DNA of 5,137 nt from Nitrospirota bacterium (lineage in GTDB: Bacteria > Nitrospirota > Nitrospiria > SBBL01 > Manganitrophaceae), in assembly GCA_023248505.1 (NCBI GenBank), contig JAHFEM010000197.1, positions 1 to 5,137 of the forward strand, in the 5' to 3' direction. How positions within the stretch are numbered: the first letter of the stretch is position 1; the number at the start of each line of letters is the position of its first letter. Shown here one piece after another: positions 1 through 5,137 of this stretch. The notes below the pieces were generated by a model. That model was given only the letters and a program-made list of their open reading frames with translations, made no database searches and was not told the DNA's origin. Made by a program: the position numbers and the translations under genes.

Positions 1-342
1 GAGTTGGGCAAAAGGAGCTGAACTGCCATCTAAAATGGGGACCTCCGGGCCATCCAACTCAATGATGAGATTGTCGATGCCGAATGCAGCGATCGCCGCG
101 AGAAGGTGCTCGATCGTCTGGACGGTTGTCTCCCCGACCCCGATTGTGGTAGACAAGTGAGTAGAAACCACATGGGTGGCATTTGCCGGAATCAGGACCC
201 CGCCCCGATCAGTCCTGCAGAAGCGAATGCCGCTCCCTTCGGGGGCAGGAATCAGTTTCAGGTGGACCTTTTCTCCGGAATGAAGACCCACTCCAAAGCA
301 GGATACTTCATTTTGGATTGTCTTTTCGTTCATCATTGGCAT
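1..342 (-). CDS. lpxC: LpxC, UDP-3-O-acyl-N-acetylglucosamine deacetylase (N-terminal part)
   Basis: Zinc-dependent cytoplasmic deacetylase that carries out the committed step of lipid A synthesis, removing acetate from UDP-3-O-acyl-GlcNAc. The 114 visible residues cover the first domain and the beginning of what follows. They include the early GVGLHSG motif (residues 17-23), the EHLLAA motif (78-83) with the catalytic Glu78 and first zinc-ligand His79, and LDGPEVPILDGSSAPF (96-111), which is typical of the family. The remaining zinc ligands (a His and an Asp in the C-terminal half) lie beyond the left edge, so the gene is cut by the window and not visibly broken. In-frame ATGs lie at 342, 336 and 333. 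I take 342 because a GGAG lies 13 bases upstream, but that spacing is long and 336 or 333 are possible. It is transcribed away from glgA. Identity is secure; the exact start is not. Confidence 0.95.
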   Translation of the reverse strand, partial: MPMMNEKTIQNEVSCFGVGLHSGEKVHLKLIPAPEGSGIRFCRTDRGGVLIPANATHVVSTHLSTTIGVGETTVQTIEHLLAAIAAFGIDNLIIELDGPEVPILDGSSAPFAQL

Positions 343-401
343 CAATCTGCTCAATCTCCAGATGGGATATAATGCTCTCTGCTCGGAGATGAAAAGCAAC
401 A

Positions 402-417
402 TCCGTGCCAACACGGA
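402..417. repeat. Perfect inverted repeat upstream of lpxC
   Basis: TCCGTG and CACGGA form perfect 6-bp arms around the 4-base centre CCAA. The element lies 60 bp upstream of the chosen lpxC start, next to an A+T-rich run. It could be an operator for a dimeric repressor, or a hairpin in the lpxC leader. Read on the minus strand it is followed by TGTTGCTTTT, too weak a T-tract for a confident terminator. Function is not known. Confidence 0.35.
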
Positions 418-619
418 CTCCCGTAAAATTTTATTTTATATGTGTAATCAAGTATTTAGGGAAGCCATCCTGGCGCGAACTCTGATTCGAGTTTCACGTT
501 GTTGTTTAAAAAATACGGAAGGACAATAGTTGTTGTCTTTAGGCAACGTTTCCGATTCTTGGTCTCTTCTCCATCAGTACTGAATAAACCGGACGGGACT
601 GTTACACTCAGTATCGACA

Positions 620-650
620 TTGACAACCAAAACCGTTAAGATTGTATACT
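620..650 (+). promoter_or_regulatory. Sigma70-like promoter for glgA operon
   Basis: A perfect -35 hexamer TTGACA (620-625) is followed by TATACT (645-650), a five-of-six match to the -10 consensus. The 19-bp spacer is longer than the preferred 17; an alternative hexamer at 643-648 gives 17 bp but matches poorly. Transcription would start near 656-658, leaving a leader of only about 9 bases to the ATG at 666, or about 21 bases to the ATG at 678. This is the only good promoter seen upstream of the three-gene operon. Confidence 0.5.
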
Positions 651-665
651 CATTCGGATGGAATA

Positions 666-2150
666 ATGGCGAGTCCAATGGAAAGAAAATTGAATATCCT
701 AATGGCCGCTTCCGAGGCGGCTCCCTACGCAAAAACAGGTGGACTGGCGGATGTCATCAGCGGCCTCTCGAAGTCATTGGTATCGCGCGGCGCATCGGTT
801 TCCGTTTTCCTTCCTCTTTATTCACAGATTGATCAGCAGCGCTTTCCCTTAAAACCGACCGGGCGCACAGTGACCGTCCCCGTCTCGGATCGATCTGAGA
901 GCGGGGAGATCTTTTCTTGCGAAATTGCCGGCGTTCAATACTACTTCATCAAGAATGATTTGTACTTTAATAGACCCGGCCTGTATGGAACCAACGAAGG
1001 AGACTATCCCGACAATGCGGCCCGGTTTGTCTTCTTCTCGCGTGCCGTTTTAGAGTCGGCTAAAGTTCTGGGCCTGCAACCTCACGTCCTTCACTGTCAC
1101 GATTGGCACACCGGATTAATTCCCGTCTTCTTAAAAACAGCTTATGCTGCTGAACCTTCTTTTCAGGCAATCTCAACCTTATTCACCATCCATAATCTCG
1201 GCTATCAGGGAATCTTCTGGCATTACGATTGGCATCTTCTTAATTTACCTTGGAATTACTTCACCCATGAAGCCTTAGAATTTTACGGGAAAATTAATTT
1301 TCTCAAAGGAGGACTTGTCTTTGCCGACGCCCTCTCAACGGTCAGCCCCGGTTATGCCAAGGAAATCCAAACGGCTGCATACGGACACCGCTTAGAAGGA
1401 GTCCTTCGAAGACGAAGAAAAGATCTATATGGGATTTTAAACGGCATCGATACCGAAGAGTGGGATCCAGCGCGGGATTCCTATATTGCCGCCGCCTATG
1501 ATGCAAAGACGCTCCAAGGAAAAGAAAAATGTAAAACTGCGCTCCAAAAGGAAGTCGGTCTTCCCGTTCAGAAAGAGGTTCCACTCCTTGCAATCATTAG
1601 CCGGTTGAGCGAGCAGAAGGGAATCGACCTGATTGTCGCGGTATTCGATAAAGTGATGGCGACCGGGGCGCAATGGATCATTTTAGGAAACGGTGACAAG
1701 GGATATGAGGTGCAACTCGAAGCGCTGGCAAAGAAGTATCCGAAGCAGGCGATCGTAAAGATCGCATATGATCATGTCCTCGCACACCGCATCGAGGCCG
1801 GCGCAGATATTTTTCTGATGCCCTCCAAATATGAACCATGCGGTTTAAACCAGATGATGAGCCTTCGCTATGGCACGGTGCCGGTGGTCCGCGCCACGGG
1901 GGGACTCGACGACACCGTGGCCCAATTCAATCCGGATACATTGCAGGGAAACGGGTTTAAGTTTAAGGCGTACTCCGCGACCGCATTCTTTCGGCAAATT
2001 CAAAACGCCCTTTCTCTCTTCAAAGAGAAAAAGAAGTGGCGTGCACTGATCCGAAACGGGATGGAGGGAAATTATTCGTGGGACGCCTCCGCCGAAAAAT
2101 GCCTGAAGCTCTATCACCTTATTCACAAAAAGAAACGGGGGGAAAGATGA
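666..2150 (+). CDS. glgA: Glycogen/starch synthase (GT5 family)
   Basis: Retaining GT-B glycosyltransferase that adds glucose from ADP-glucose (some relatives use UDP-glucose) to the end of an alpha-1,4-glucan in the cytoplasm. With the ATG at 666 it has 494 residues, close to the usual 470-500. The N-terminal GT5 domain carries KTGGLADV (23-30), whose Lys contacts the nucleotide sugar, HCHDWHTG (143-150) and TIHNLGYQG (174-182). The C-terminal domain carries SRLSEQKGIDL (312-322), ILGNGD (339-344), the E-x7-E region in YEPCGLNQ (389-396) and TGGLDDTV (411-418). No key residue is missing. Start: a TTG at 642 would give 502 residues but sits inside the promoter -10 region, so it is unlikely. 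ATG 678 (490 residues, beginning MERKLNIL) is as plausible as 666, since family members usually start a few residues before the ILxxASE strand; the ribosome site is weak for both. The stop overlaps the pfkA start in ATGA. Confidence 0.95.
   Translation: MASPMERKLNILMAASEAAPYAKTGGLADVISGLSKSLVSRGASVSVFLPLYSQIDQQRFPLKPTGRTVTVPVSDRSESGEIFSCEIAGVQYYFIKNDLYFNRPGLYGTNEGDYPDNAARFVFFSRAVLESAKVLGLQPHVLHCHDWHTGLIPVFLKTAYAAEPSFQAISTLFTIHNLGYQGIFWHYDWHLLNLPWNYFTHEALEFYGKINFLKGGLVFADALSTVSPGYAKEIQTAAYGHRLEGVLRRRRKDLYGILNGIDTEEWDPARDSYIAAAYDAKTLQGKEKCKTALQKEVGLPVQKEVPLLAIISRLSEQKGIDLIVAVFDKVMATGAQWIILGNGDKGYEVQLEALAKKYPKQAIVKIAYDHVLAHRIEAGADIFLMPSKYEPCGLNQMMSLRYGTVPVVRATGGLDDTVAQFNPDTLQGNGFKFKAYSATAFFRQIQNALSLFKEKKKWRALIRNGMEGNYSWDASAEKCLKLYHLIHKKKRGER
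2137..2146 (+). promoter_or_regulatory. Ribosome binding site fixing the pfkA start
   Basis: A G-rich GGGGGGAAAG tract, inside the last codons of glgA, ends directly before the ATG at 2147. It decides the pfkA start: the open frame continues upstream to about 2036, but only the residues from 2147 onward (MKIGVLTGGGDAPG) match the family N-terminus. Confidence 0.6.
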
Positions 2151-3226
2151 AAATCGGTGTGTTAACGGGAGGCGGCGATGCCCCCGGGCTCAATGCCGTC
2201 ATTCGCGCCATCGTAAAATCGTCCAAGGTCAAGCATAACTGTGAAGTGATCGGGATCGAAGAGGGTTTCGACGGCCTCCTCTCTCCCGTCAAAATAAGAC
2301 CGATGACCCCTTGGAACATTCGGGGGATCCTCCCGACCGGGGGAACGATTTTAGGAACGACCAGCACCATCAACCCGATGCAGATGACCAGAACGGTTGA
2401 AGGAAAGCAGGAACAGGTCGACCTCTCCGGAGAACTGAAAAAGAACTTCGAGGAACTCGGACTCTCCGCCCTCATCGTCATCGGGGGCGATGGCACTTTG
2501 AAGATCGCCGACCACCTTTACAAAATGGGGGTCCCCACGATCGGTATTCCAAAGACCATCGACAACGATATTCCAGCCACCGATTTAACTTTTGGATTTC
2601 AAACCGCGGTGAACACCGCCACCGAAGCACTCGACAAGCTCCACACCACGGCGGAGAGCCATCATCGGGTCATTGTGGTCGAGCTGATGGGTCGCTACGT
2701 CGGATGGATCGCCCTGGAAGCGGGGATCGCGGGGGGCGCCGATGTGATCTTAATCCCGGAGATCCCATTCCAAATCGACCAGGTTTGCAAGAAGATCATG
2801 GCTCGTTACGAGCAGGGAAGTCGCTTTTCGATCGTCGTCGTCGCCGAAGGGGCTACGCCTCTTGGGGGAGAGATGTCGGTCATTAAACGTTCCGAAACAG
2901 GCTACGCATTGCGGCTTGGAGGGATCGGGAATAAAGTCGGCGAGGAGATCGGCCATTGCACCAAGATGGATGTCCGCGTCACGGTTCTCGGTCACATCCA
3001 GCGGGGCGGCTCGCCGACCCCGTACGATCGAATCCTGGCCACCCGCTTCGGTGTCGCCGCGATGGATCTTTTCGCGCAAGGCCGGTTCGGCGAGATGGTC
3101 TGCTTGAAAGGAACCGAAATCTGCTCGGTTCCTCTTTCCGAGGCGACCCGGGGTTTAAAATATGTACCCGCCGACGGCGAGCTGGTTCGGGCCGCCGAAT
3201 CGCTCGGGATCTCCTTCGGCCGATGA
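2147..3226 (+). CDS. pfkA: 6-phosphofructokinase, group III type (Gly/Lys signature)
   Basis: Cytoplasmic enzyme phosphorylating fructose 6-phosphate to fructose 1,6-bisphosphate, the committing step of glycolysis. The 359 residues match the PfkA family, slightly longer than the roughly 320 of E. coli. Motifs in order: GGGDAPGLNAVIR (8-20, phosphate-donor loop), GGDGT (113-117), PKTIDND (135-141) with the catalytic Asp139, MGRYVGWIA (181-189), PE at 204-205, and GHIQRGGSPTPYDR (282-295) for substrate binding. The donor-choice positions are Gly116 and Lys136. Gly with Gly is classical ATP-type and Asp with Lys is PPi-type; Gly with Lys is the mixed signature of group III enzymes, some of which are known to be ATP-dependent. 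I therefore infer ATP use, less firmly than the family assignment. It overlaps glgA by 4 bp and the next gene by 4 bp, indicating co-transcription and translational coupling. Confidence 0.93.
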   Translation: MKIGVLTGGGDAPGLNAVIRAIVKSSKVKHNCEVIGIEEGFDGLLSPVKIRPMTPWNIRGILPTGGTILGTTSTINPMQMTRTVEGKQEQVDLSGELKKNFEELGLSALIVIGGDGTLKIADHLYKMGVPTIGIPKTIDNDIPATDLTFGFQTAVNTATEALDKLHTTAESHHRVIVVELMGRYVGWIALEAGIAGGADVILIPEIPFQIDQVCKKIMARYEQGSRFSIVVVAEGATPLGGEMSVIKRSETGYALRLGGIGNKVGEEIGHCTKMDVRVTVLGHIQRGGSPTPYDRILATRFGVAAMDLFAQGRFGEMVCLKGTEICSVPLSEATRGLKYVPADGELVRAAESLGISFGR

Positions 3227-3978
3227 CCCCCCTGCGGCACCAACAAGAAATCCTGATGGTCTCCACCCTCTCACAACAGCGGTATTGCGAGAAGAAGGTC
3301 GATCTTGCGATACAGTTCCCAGAAGTGGAGCCGACCTCTCCGGCGATGGAGCAAGGGGCCGAAGGCCATGCGCGGCTGGAAGAAGGGGCGATCCCCGTCA
3401 CCCGGGAGGAGATTGAGGCTTCGCTCCATCGTGGGGAGAGCCTGACTCTTTTCGAATTTCCGATGGAAGGAGTCTGGGAGGAGATCCCGATTTGGGGACG
3501 GCCCGACCTCGTTCAATTGGAGGGGAGATCGGCCAAACTGCTGGTCGAATTTAAATTCTCGCGCCGCTCGAATCTCTTCCCCTCGCAACAAACGCAGGCC
3601 AACCTCTACGGCTGGCTTCTCCAACAGAGTCAATTTAATGTTGACTCTTTACTTTGCGCCGTCGCGATCTTCCCGGCGACGCTTCCTCACGTCAAGCTTC
3701 TCCCCACCGATCTGACGGGAACACTTCTGGAGGTCACGGAGCAACTTCGGGCAAAAACATTCCCTTCTCCGGTTCCCATTCTCCGCCAAGAGAAATCGTT
3801 CACCCTTCATCTTTTTCCGTTCCGACCGGAGATCGCCGAGCGCGACCTGCGTTGGGCGGTCGATTACTGGCAGGGAAAAAGGGATGCTGAACCGAGCGGT
3901 TCGATCAACAAATGCCGGATCTGCCGGTTCAACGCCGAAGCGCTCTGCGATCAGGCGCTCGCCCCTTTTTCCCGCTGA
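3223..3978 (+). CDS. Cas4/RecB-like PD-(D/E)XK nuclease, probable Fe-S protein
   Basis: Predicted DNA nuclease of 251 residues, about the size of a stand-alone Cas4-like protein. The fold's active-site series is complete: His49 in the GAEGHARLE stretch (motif I), Asp95 in GRPD (92-95), Glu109 and Lys111 in EFK (E-x-K), and Gln125-x3-Tyr129 in QANLY (RecB/Cas4 QxxxY motif). One cysteine near the N-terminus (Cys22) and three near the C-terminus (Cys231, Cys234, Cys242; C-x2-C-x7-C) reproduce the four-cysteine layout that holds a 4Fe-4S cluster in Cas4 and AddB/Dna2-type nucleases, though the last spacing is longer than I expect for classical Cas4. The start at 3223 overlaps the pfkA stop in ATGA; there is no good ribosome site, so translation probably depends on coupling. 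ATG 3256 is an alternative that keeps all motifs. No CRISPR array, cas1 or cas2 is visible, so a general repair or defence role is as likely as adaptation. Fold is well supported; function is inferred. Confidence 0.82.
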   Translation: MTPLRHQQEILMVSTLSQQRYCEKKVDLAIQFPEVEPTSPAMEQGAEGHARLEEGAIPVTREEIEASLHRGESLTLFEFPMEGVWEEIPIWGRPDLVQLEGRSAKLLVEFKFSRRSNLFPSQQTQANLYGWLLQQSQFNVDSLLCAVAIFPATLPHVKLLPTDLTGTLLEVTEQLRAKTFPSPVPILRQEKSFTLHLFPFRPEIAERDLRWAVDYWQGKRDAEPSGSINKCRICRFNAEALCDQALAPFSR

Positions 3979-4020
3979 CGCTTTCCTCTCCCCATTTCAC
4001 AAGCAGCACAACTGAAGGAA

Positions 4021-4113
4021 TCAACTCCCCGGTTTTAAGAGGACTTTGATGCTGCCCTCCTCTTTTTCGTTAAAGATCCGATAACCCTCCGGCGACTTTA
4101 AAACGGTGACTGC
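4021..4113 (-). pseudogene. Relic of zinc-dependent alcohol/formaldehyde dehydrogenase C-terminus
   Basis: Thirty codons plus a TGA stop read, on the minus strand, AVTVLKSPEGY then RIFNEKEEGSIKVLLKPGS. The pattern PEGYxIFNEKE-G-IKVLLKP is the characteristic end of medium-chain zinc-dependent dehydrogenases, including glutathione-dependent and related formaldehyde dehydrogenases. Upstream the frame stays open for only five more codons before a TGA at 4129-4131, and no other frame continues the family. The catalytic and cofactor domains are absent, so this is a remnant left by deletion or rearrangement. It converges on the nuclease gene, 42 bases from that gene's stop. The match rests on a short stretch recalled from the family and is not a computed alignment. 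Confidence 0.6.
4037..4067 (+). terminator. Weak terminator-like hairpin after the operon
   Basis: AAGAGGA (4037-4043) and TCCTCTT (4058-4064) form a perfect 7-bp stem around a 14-base loop, running into a five-T tract (4063-4067). The position, about 60 bases past the nuclease stop, suits the end of the glgA-pfkA-nuclease transcript. The long loop, and the fact that it lies within the dehydrogenase relic's codons, mean it may be accidental. Confidence 0.3.
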
Positions 4114-4177
4114 TTTTTTATTTCCATCTCAAGAACCTCCTTGTTCTAATTTTTTGCTCAAGAGATCGTGACTGCTT
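4106..4177 (+). repeat. Short direct repeat GTGACTGCTT
   Basis: The 10-mer GTGACTGCTT occurs at 4106-4115, at the upstream edge of the dehydrogenase relic, and again at 4168-4177. Its place at the point where homology ends makes it a possible trace of slippage or deletion, but a 10-base match can arise by chance. Confidence 0.25.
4132..4155 (+). terminator. Second weak terminator-like hairpin
   Basis: AGAAC (4132-4136) and GTTCT (4143-4147) enclose a 6-base loop, followed after AA by six Ts (4150-4155). The shape is right for a rho-independent terminator, but the stem is short with only two G-C pairs. It could be a backup stop for the operon. Confidence 0.3.
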
Positions 4178-4236
4178 GAACACGAAGTATCCTTGATGGA
4201 AGGGTAGAACGCTAAGGAAGGGGGCGTCAATTAGCT

Positions 4237-4260
4237 TGAAGGGAGTAGTGATCCCTTTCA
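4237..4260. repeat. Imperfect hairpin
   Basis: TGAAGGGA (4237-4244) pairs with TCCCTTTCA (4252-4260) across a 7-base loop with one bulged T. Flanking GCT (4234-4236) and AGC (4260-4262) suggest the symmetry extends further if bulges are allowed. There is no adjacent T-tract on either strand, so it does not look like a terminator. Role unknown. Confidence 0.35.
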
Positions 4261-4431
4261 GCAATCTCAGCATTGAGAGGAGATCGCCGAAACGGGAGGA
4301 AGCGCGGGTTGCTTTCGGAATTGCATAATAATATAGATGATGATGAAGGACGGAGTATAGATTGTGAAATTCTTTTTTGTGAAAATCAGAACGTGATCTG
4401 GCAGGCAATACCAACGAAAGTCACGCTTTCA

Positions 4432-4454
4432 CCTACGATTCCATATATTGTAGG
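4432..4454. repeat. Hairpin near the composition shift
   Basis: CCTACGAT (4432-4439) pairs with ATTGTAGG (4447-4454) across a 7-base loop; one of the eight pairs would be a G-U wobble in RNA. It sits about 40 bases left of where the sequence becomes markedly G+C-richer. There is no T-tract and no recognised element end. Confidence 0.35.
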
Positions 4455-4570
4455 AGACTGAGAATTCAGAATTACGGAAAGAAAGGAAGGATAATGCTCC
4501 GGCTGCAACGGACGGGCCGCTAATGATCGGTGTTATGTCTCGCCACCTTCCCGATCGACCGGACAGAGTC

Positions 4571-4592
4571 GTATTGGCCCGGGTATTTCCGG
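4571..4592. repeat. G+C-rich hairpin past the end of the ATPase gene
   Basis: GCCCGG and CCGGGC arms (about 4577-4582 and 4593-4598) enclose a 10-base loop roughly 25 bases beyond the stop of the minus-strand ATPase gene. The location would suit a transcription end for that gene, but no T-tract follows on the minus strand, so it is at best a factor-dependent or processing hairpin. Edges are approximate. Confidence 0.25.
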
Positions 4593-4622
4593 CCGGGCTA
4601 CTTTGACAGCTTCCCGGCGACC

Positions 4623-5137
4623 TCATTTGCGGCGCTTGCGAATACCGGACACCCATTTTTCCAGCGCATCGATATCGGCCTTGAGAACAGTCGGCTCCGG
4701 AACTTCGACCCGTGCCGCTGCAGCCTGGTCATGGCCGGGCAGCCATTTGGAGCATTTCGTCATGGCAGTTTCCAGGGCCTTGCAATCTTCTACGGTGATA
4801 TCTGCAATCTTGATGACCTGCTGCGTCTGCACACCGGGTCTGTAGCGTTCGACGACACCTCCTAGAAGAACCTCCTCAAGGCCCCGCTCCCACGCCTCAC
4901 GCAGGTAACCGTAAATAATGCTGGCTTCTTTCTCATAAGCCGACTGATGTCCGTCGCGGTGCAGTTTTTCCGCGTCCTGCATTAGTGTCTTCAGATGGCC
5001 AATCCGCATTGACACCTTGAGCGCTACCCACGGCAATTCCTCCGCGCAGACACCCGAGCCCTTGGAGAGTTGCCGGACGTGCTGATCAAGTTGCTCAATC
5101 CCCAGTTCATCGGACAACTGCCTCAAGAATAGCAAGA
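4623..5137 (-). CDS. AAA-family ATPase, C-terminal part (defence-island type)
   Basis: The C-terminal 170 residues of a protein that enters from the right edge. The frame is open to the window end and no convincing start is visible, so the N-terminal ATPase core is outside. The segment runs ELPWVALKVSMRIGHLK (34-50), YGYLREAWERGLEEVLL (75-91), VVERYRPGVQTQ (94-105), KCSKWLPGHDQAAA (127-140) and a basic end IRKRRK. I recognise this combination as the tail of large bacterial AAA ATPases (AAA_13-like, loosely related to RloC/PrrC anticodon nucleases) that occur near restriction-modification systems and on integrated elements. No Walker motifs can be seen here, so ATPase activity is inferred from that recalled family. 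The segment is rich in charged helices, consistent with a coiled-coil or dimerisation tail. Its 3' end faces the relic zone, and it is not part of the glgA operon. Confidence 0.65.
   Translation of the reverse strand, partial: LLFLRQLSDELGIEQLDQHVRQLSKGSGVCAEELPWVALKVSMRIGHLKTLMQDAEKLHRDGHQSAYEKEASIIYGYLREAWERGLEEVLLGGVVERYRPGVQTQQVIKIADITVEDCKALETAMTKCSKWLPGHDQAAAARVEVPEPTVLKADIDALEKWVSGIRKRRK

Larger units (their letters stand above)
343..665. other. Divergent intergenic region between lpxC and glgA
   Basis: This stretch separates the leftward lpxC from the rightward glgA and should hold both promoters. I see a perfect 6-bp inverted repeat at 402-417, an A+T-rich run at about 425-445 that could supply a leftward -10 element for lpxC, an isolated TATAAT hexamer at 368-373 on the plus strand with no good -35, and a convincing TTGACA for glgA at 620-625. 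A 46-codon reading frame (389-529, plus) is present but I do not believe it. No RNA gene or riboswitch fold is recognised. Confidence 0.6.
3979..4622. other. Gene-poor stretch with a gene relic and hairpins
   Basis: There is no intact gene here that I can support. It holds the dehydrogenase relic (4021-4113), two weak terminator-like hairpins on the plus strand, further stem-loops at 4237-4260, 4432-4454 and 4571-4592, and a 10-base direct repeat. Sequence from about 4114 to 4490 is visibly A+T-richer than both flanks, and G+C content rises abruptly after about 4490. Open frames of 60-98 codons occur on both strands, but none has a ribosome site or recognisable motifs. The pattern fits a decayed junction between core sequence and an accessory segment. 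Confidence 0.6.

Noticed and set aside
106..372. Plus-strand open frame over the left end
   Set aside because: It is the antisense shadow of lpxC, whose motifs are unmistakable on the minus strand.
389..529. A 46-codon plus-strand reading frame (begins MKSNIRANTD) 16 bases after a TATAAT hexamer
   Set aside because: GGAG abuts the ATG with no spacing, the TATAAT lacks a -35 partner, and the peptide has no recognisable feature; it lies in the divergent promoter region.
2036..2146. Upstream extension of the pfkA frame inside glgA
   Set aside because: The PFK family N-terminus begins at MKIGVLTGGGD (2147), with a good ribosome site just before it; the extension overlaps glgA codons.
2956..3222. 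Upstream extension of the nuclease frame inside pfkA
   Set aside because: The extra 89 residues are Arg/Pro-rich shadow translation of pfkA; the ATGA overlap at 3223 gives a natural start.
4118..4414. Minus-strand 98-codon open frame
   Set aside because: No recognisable motifs or ribosome site, and it spans the A+T-rich decayed zone; it could be chance.
4251..4461. Plus-strand open frame of about 70 codons ending at 4461
   Set aside because: The only start is a TTG at 4273 without a ribosome site; no family resemblance and probably chance.
4494..4606. Small plus-strand frames from the ATGs at 4494 (9 codons, GGAAGG nearby) and 4523 (about 27 codons)
   Set aside because: Too short, with no recognised sequence; the purine-rich run before 4494 may simply resemble a ribosome site.
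3979..4622. Possible CRISPR array associated with the Cas4-like gene
   Set aside because: No regularly spaced repeats of 23-40 bases are present; the only repeat is a single 10-base pair of copies.
4429..4656. Minus-strand 75-codon frame overlapping the end of the ATPase gene
   Set aside because: It overlaps the ATPase stop in another frame and shows no family motif; I could not link it to a frameshifted extension of the ATPase.

Overview
The window looks like a chromosomal segment of a Gram-negative bacterium: a partial lpxC (lipid A synthesis) implies an outer membrane with LPS. Base composition is moderately G+C-rich in the genes. Pairing glgA with a group III-type phosphofructokinase would suit a deep-branching phylum such as Nitrospirota, but that placement is a guess from gene content and style, not a computed result.

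Layout. (1) 1-342, minus strand: the N-terminal part of LpxC, running off the left edge. (2) 343-665: divergent intergenic region with a small perfect inverted repeat and a sigma70-like promoter facing right. (3) 666-3978, plus strand: a compact three-gene operon of glycogen synthase (glgA), 6-phosphofructokinase (pfkA) and a Cas4/RecB-like PD-(D/E)XK nuclease with four cysteines placed for an Fe-S cluster. Both junctions are 4-bp ATGA stop/start overlaps, so translation is probably coupled. (4) 3979-4622: a gene-poor stretch holding a roughly 30-codon relic of the C-terminus of a zinc-dependent alcohol/formaldehyde dehydrogenase (minus strand), several hairpins and a switch from A+T-richer to G+C-richer sequence near 4490. 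(5) 4623-5137, minus strand: the C-terminal 170 residues of a large AAA-family ATPase of a type I recall from restriction/defence islands, running off the right edge.

How the genes work together: GlgA moves glucose from a nucleotide sugar into glycogen, and PFK commits hexose phosphate to glycolysis, so the first two genes form a carbon storage/use pair. The PFK has the Gly/Lys signature (GGDGT with PKTIDND), which predicts an ATP-dependent enzyme related to PPi-dependent ones. The nuclease has no obvious metabolic link. No CRISPR repeats or cas1/cas2 are visible, so it is a solo Cas4-like protein translated with central-carbon genes. The right end looks like the edge of an accessory region: decayed gene, hairpins, composition shift, defence-type ATPase. 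I found no tRNA, rRNA, insertion sequence or CRISPR array. The most interesting points are the metabolic-operon nuclease, the phosphofructokinase signature and the relic/junction zone at 4021-4623.
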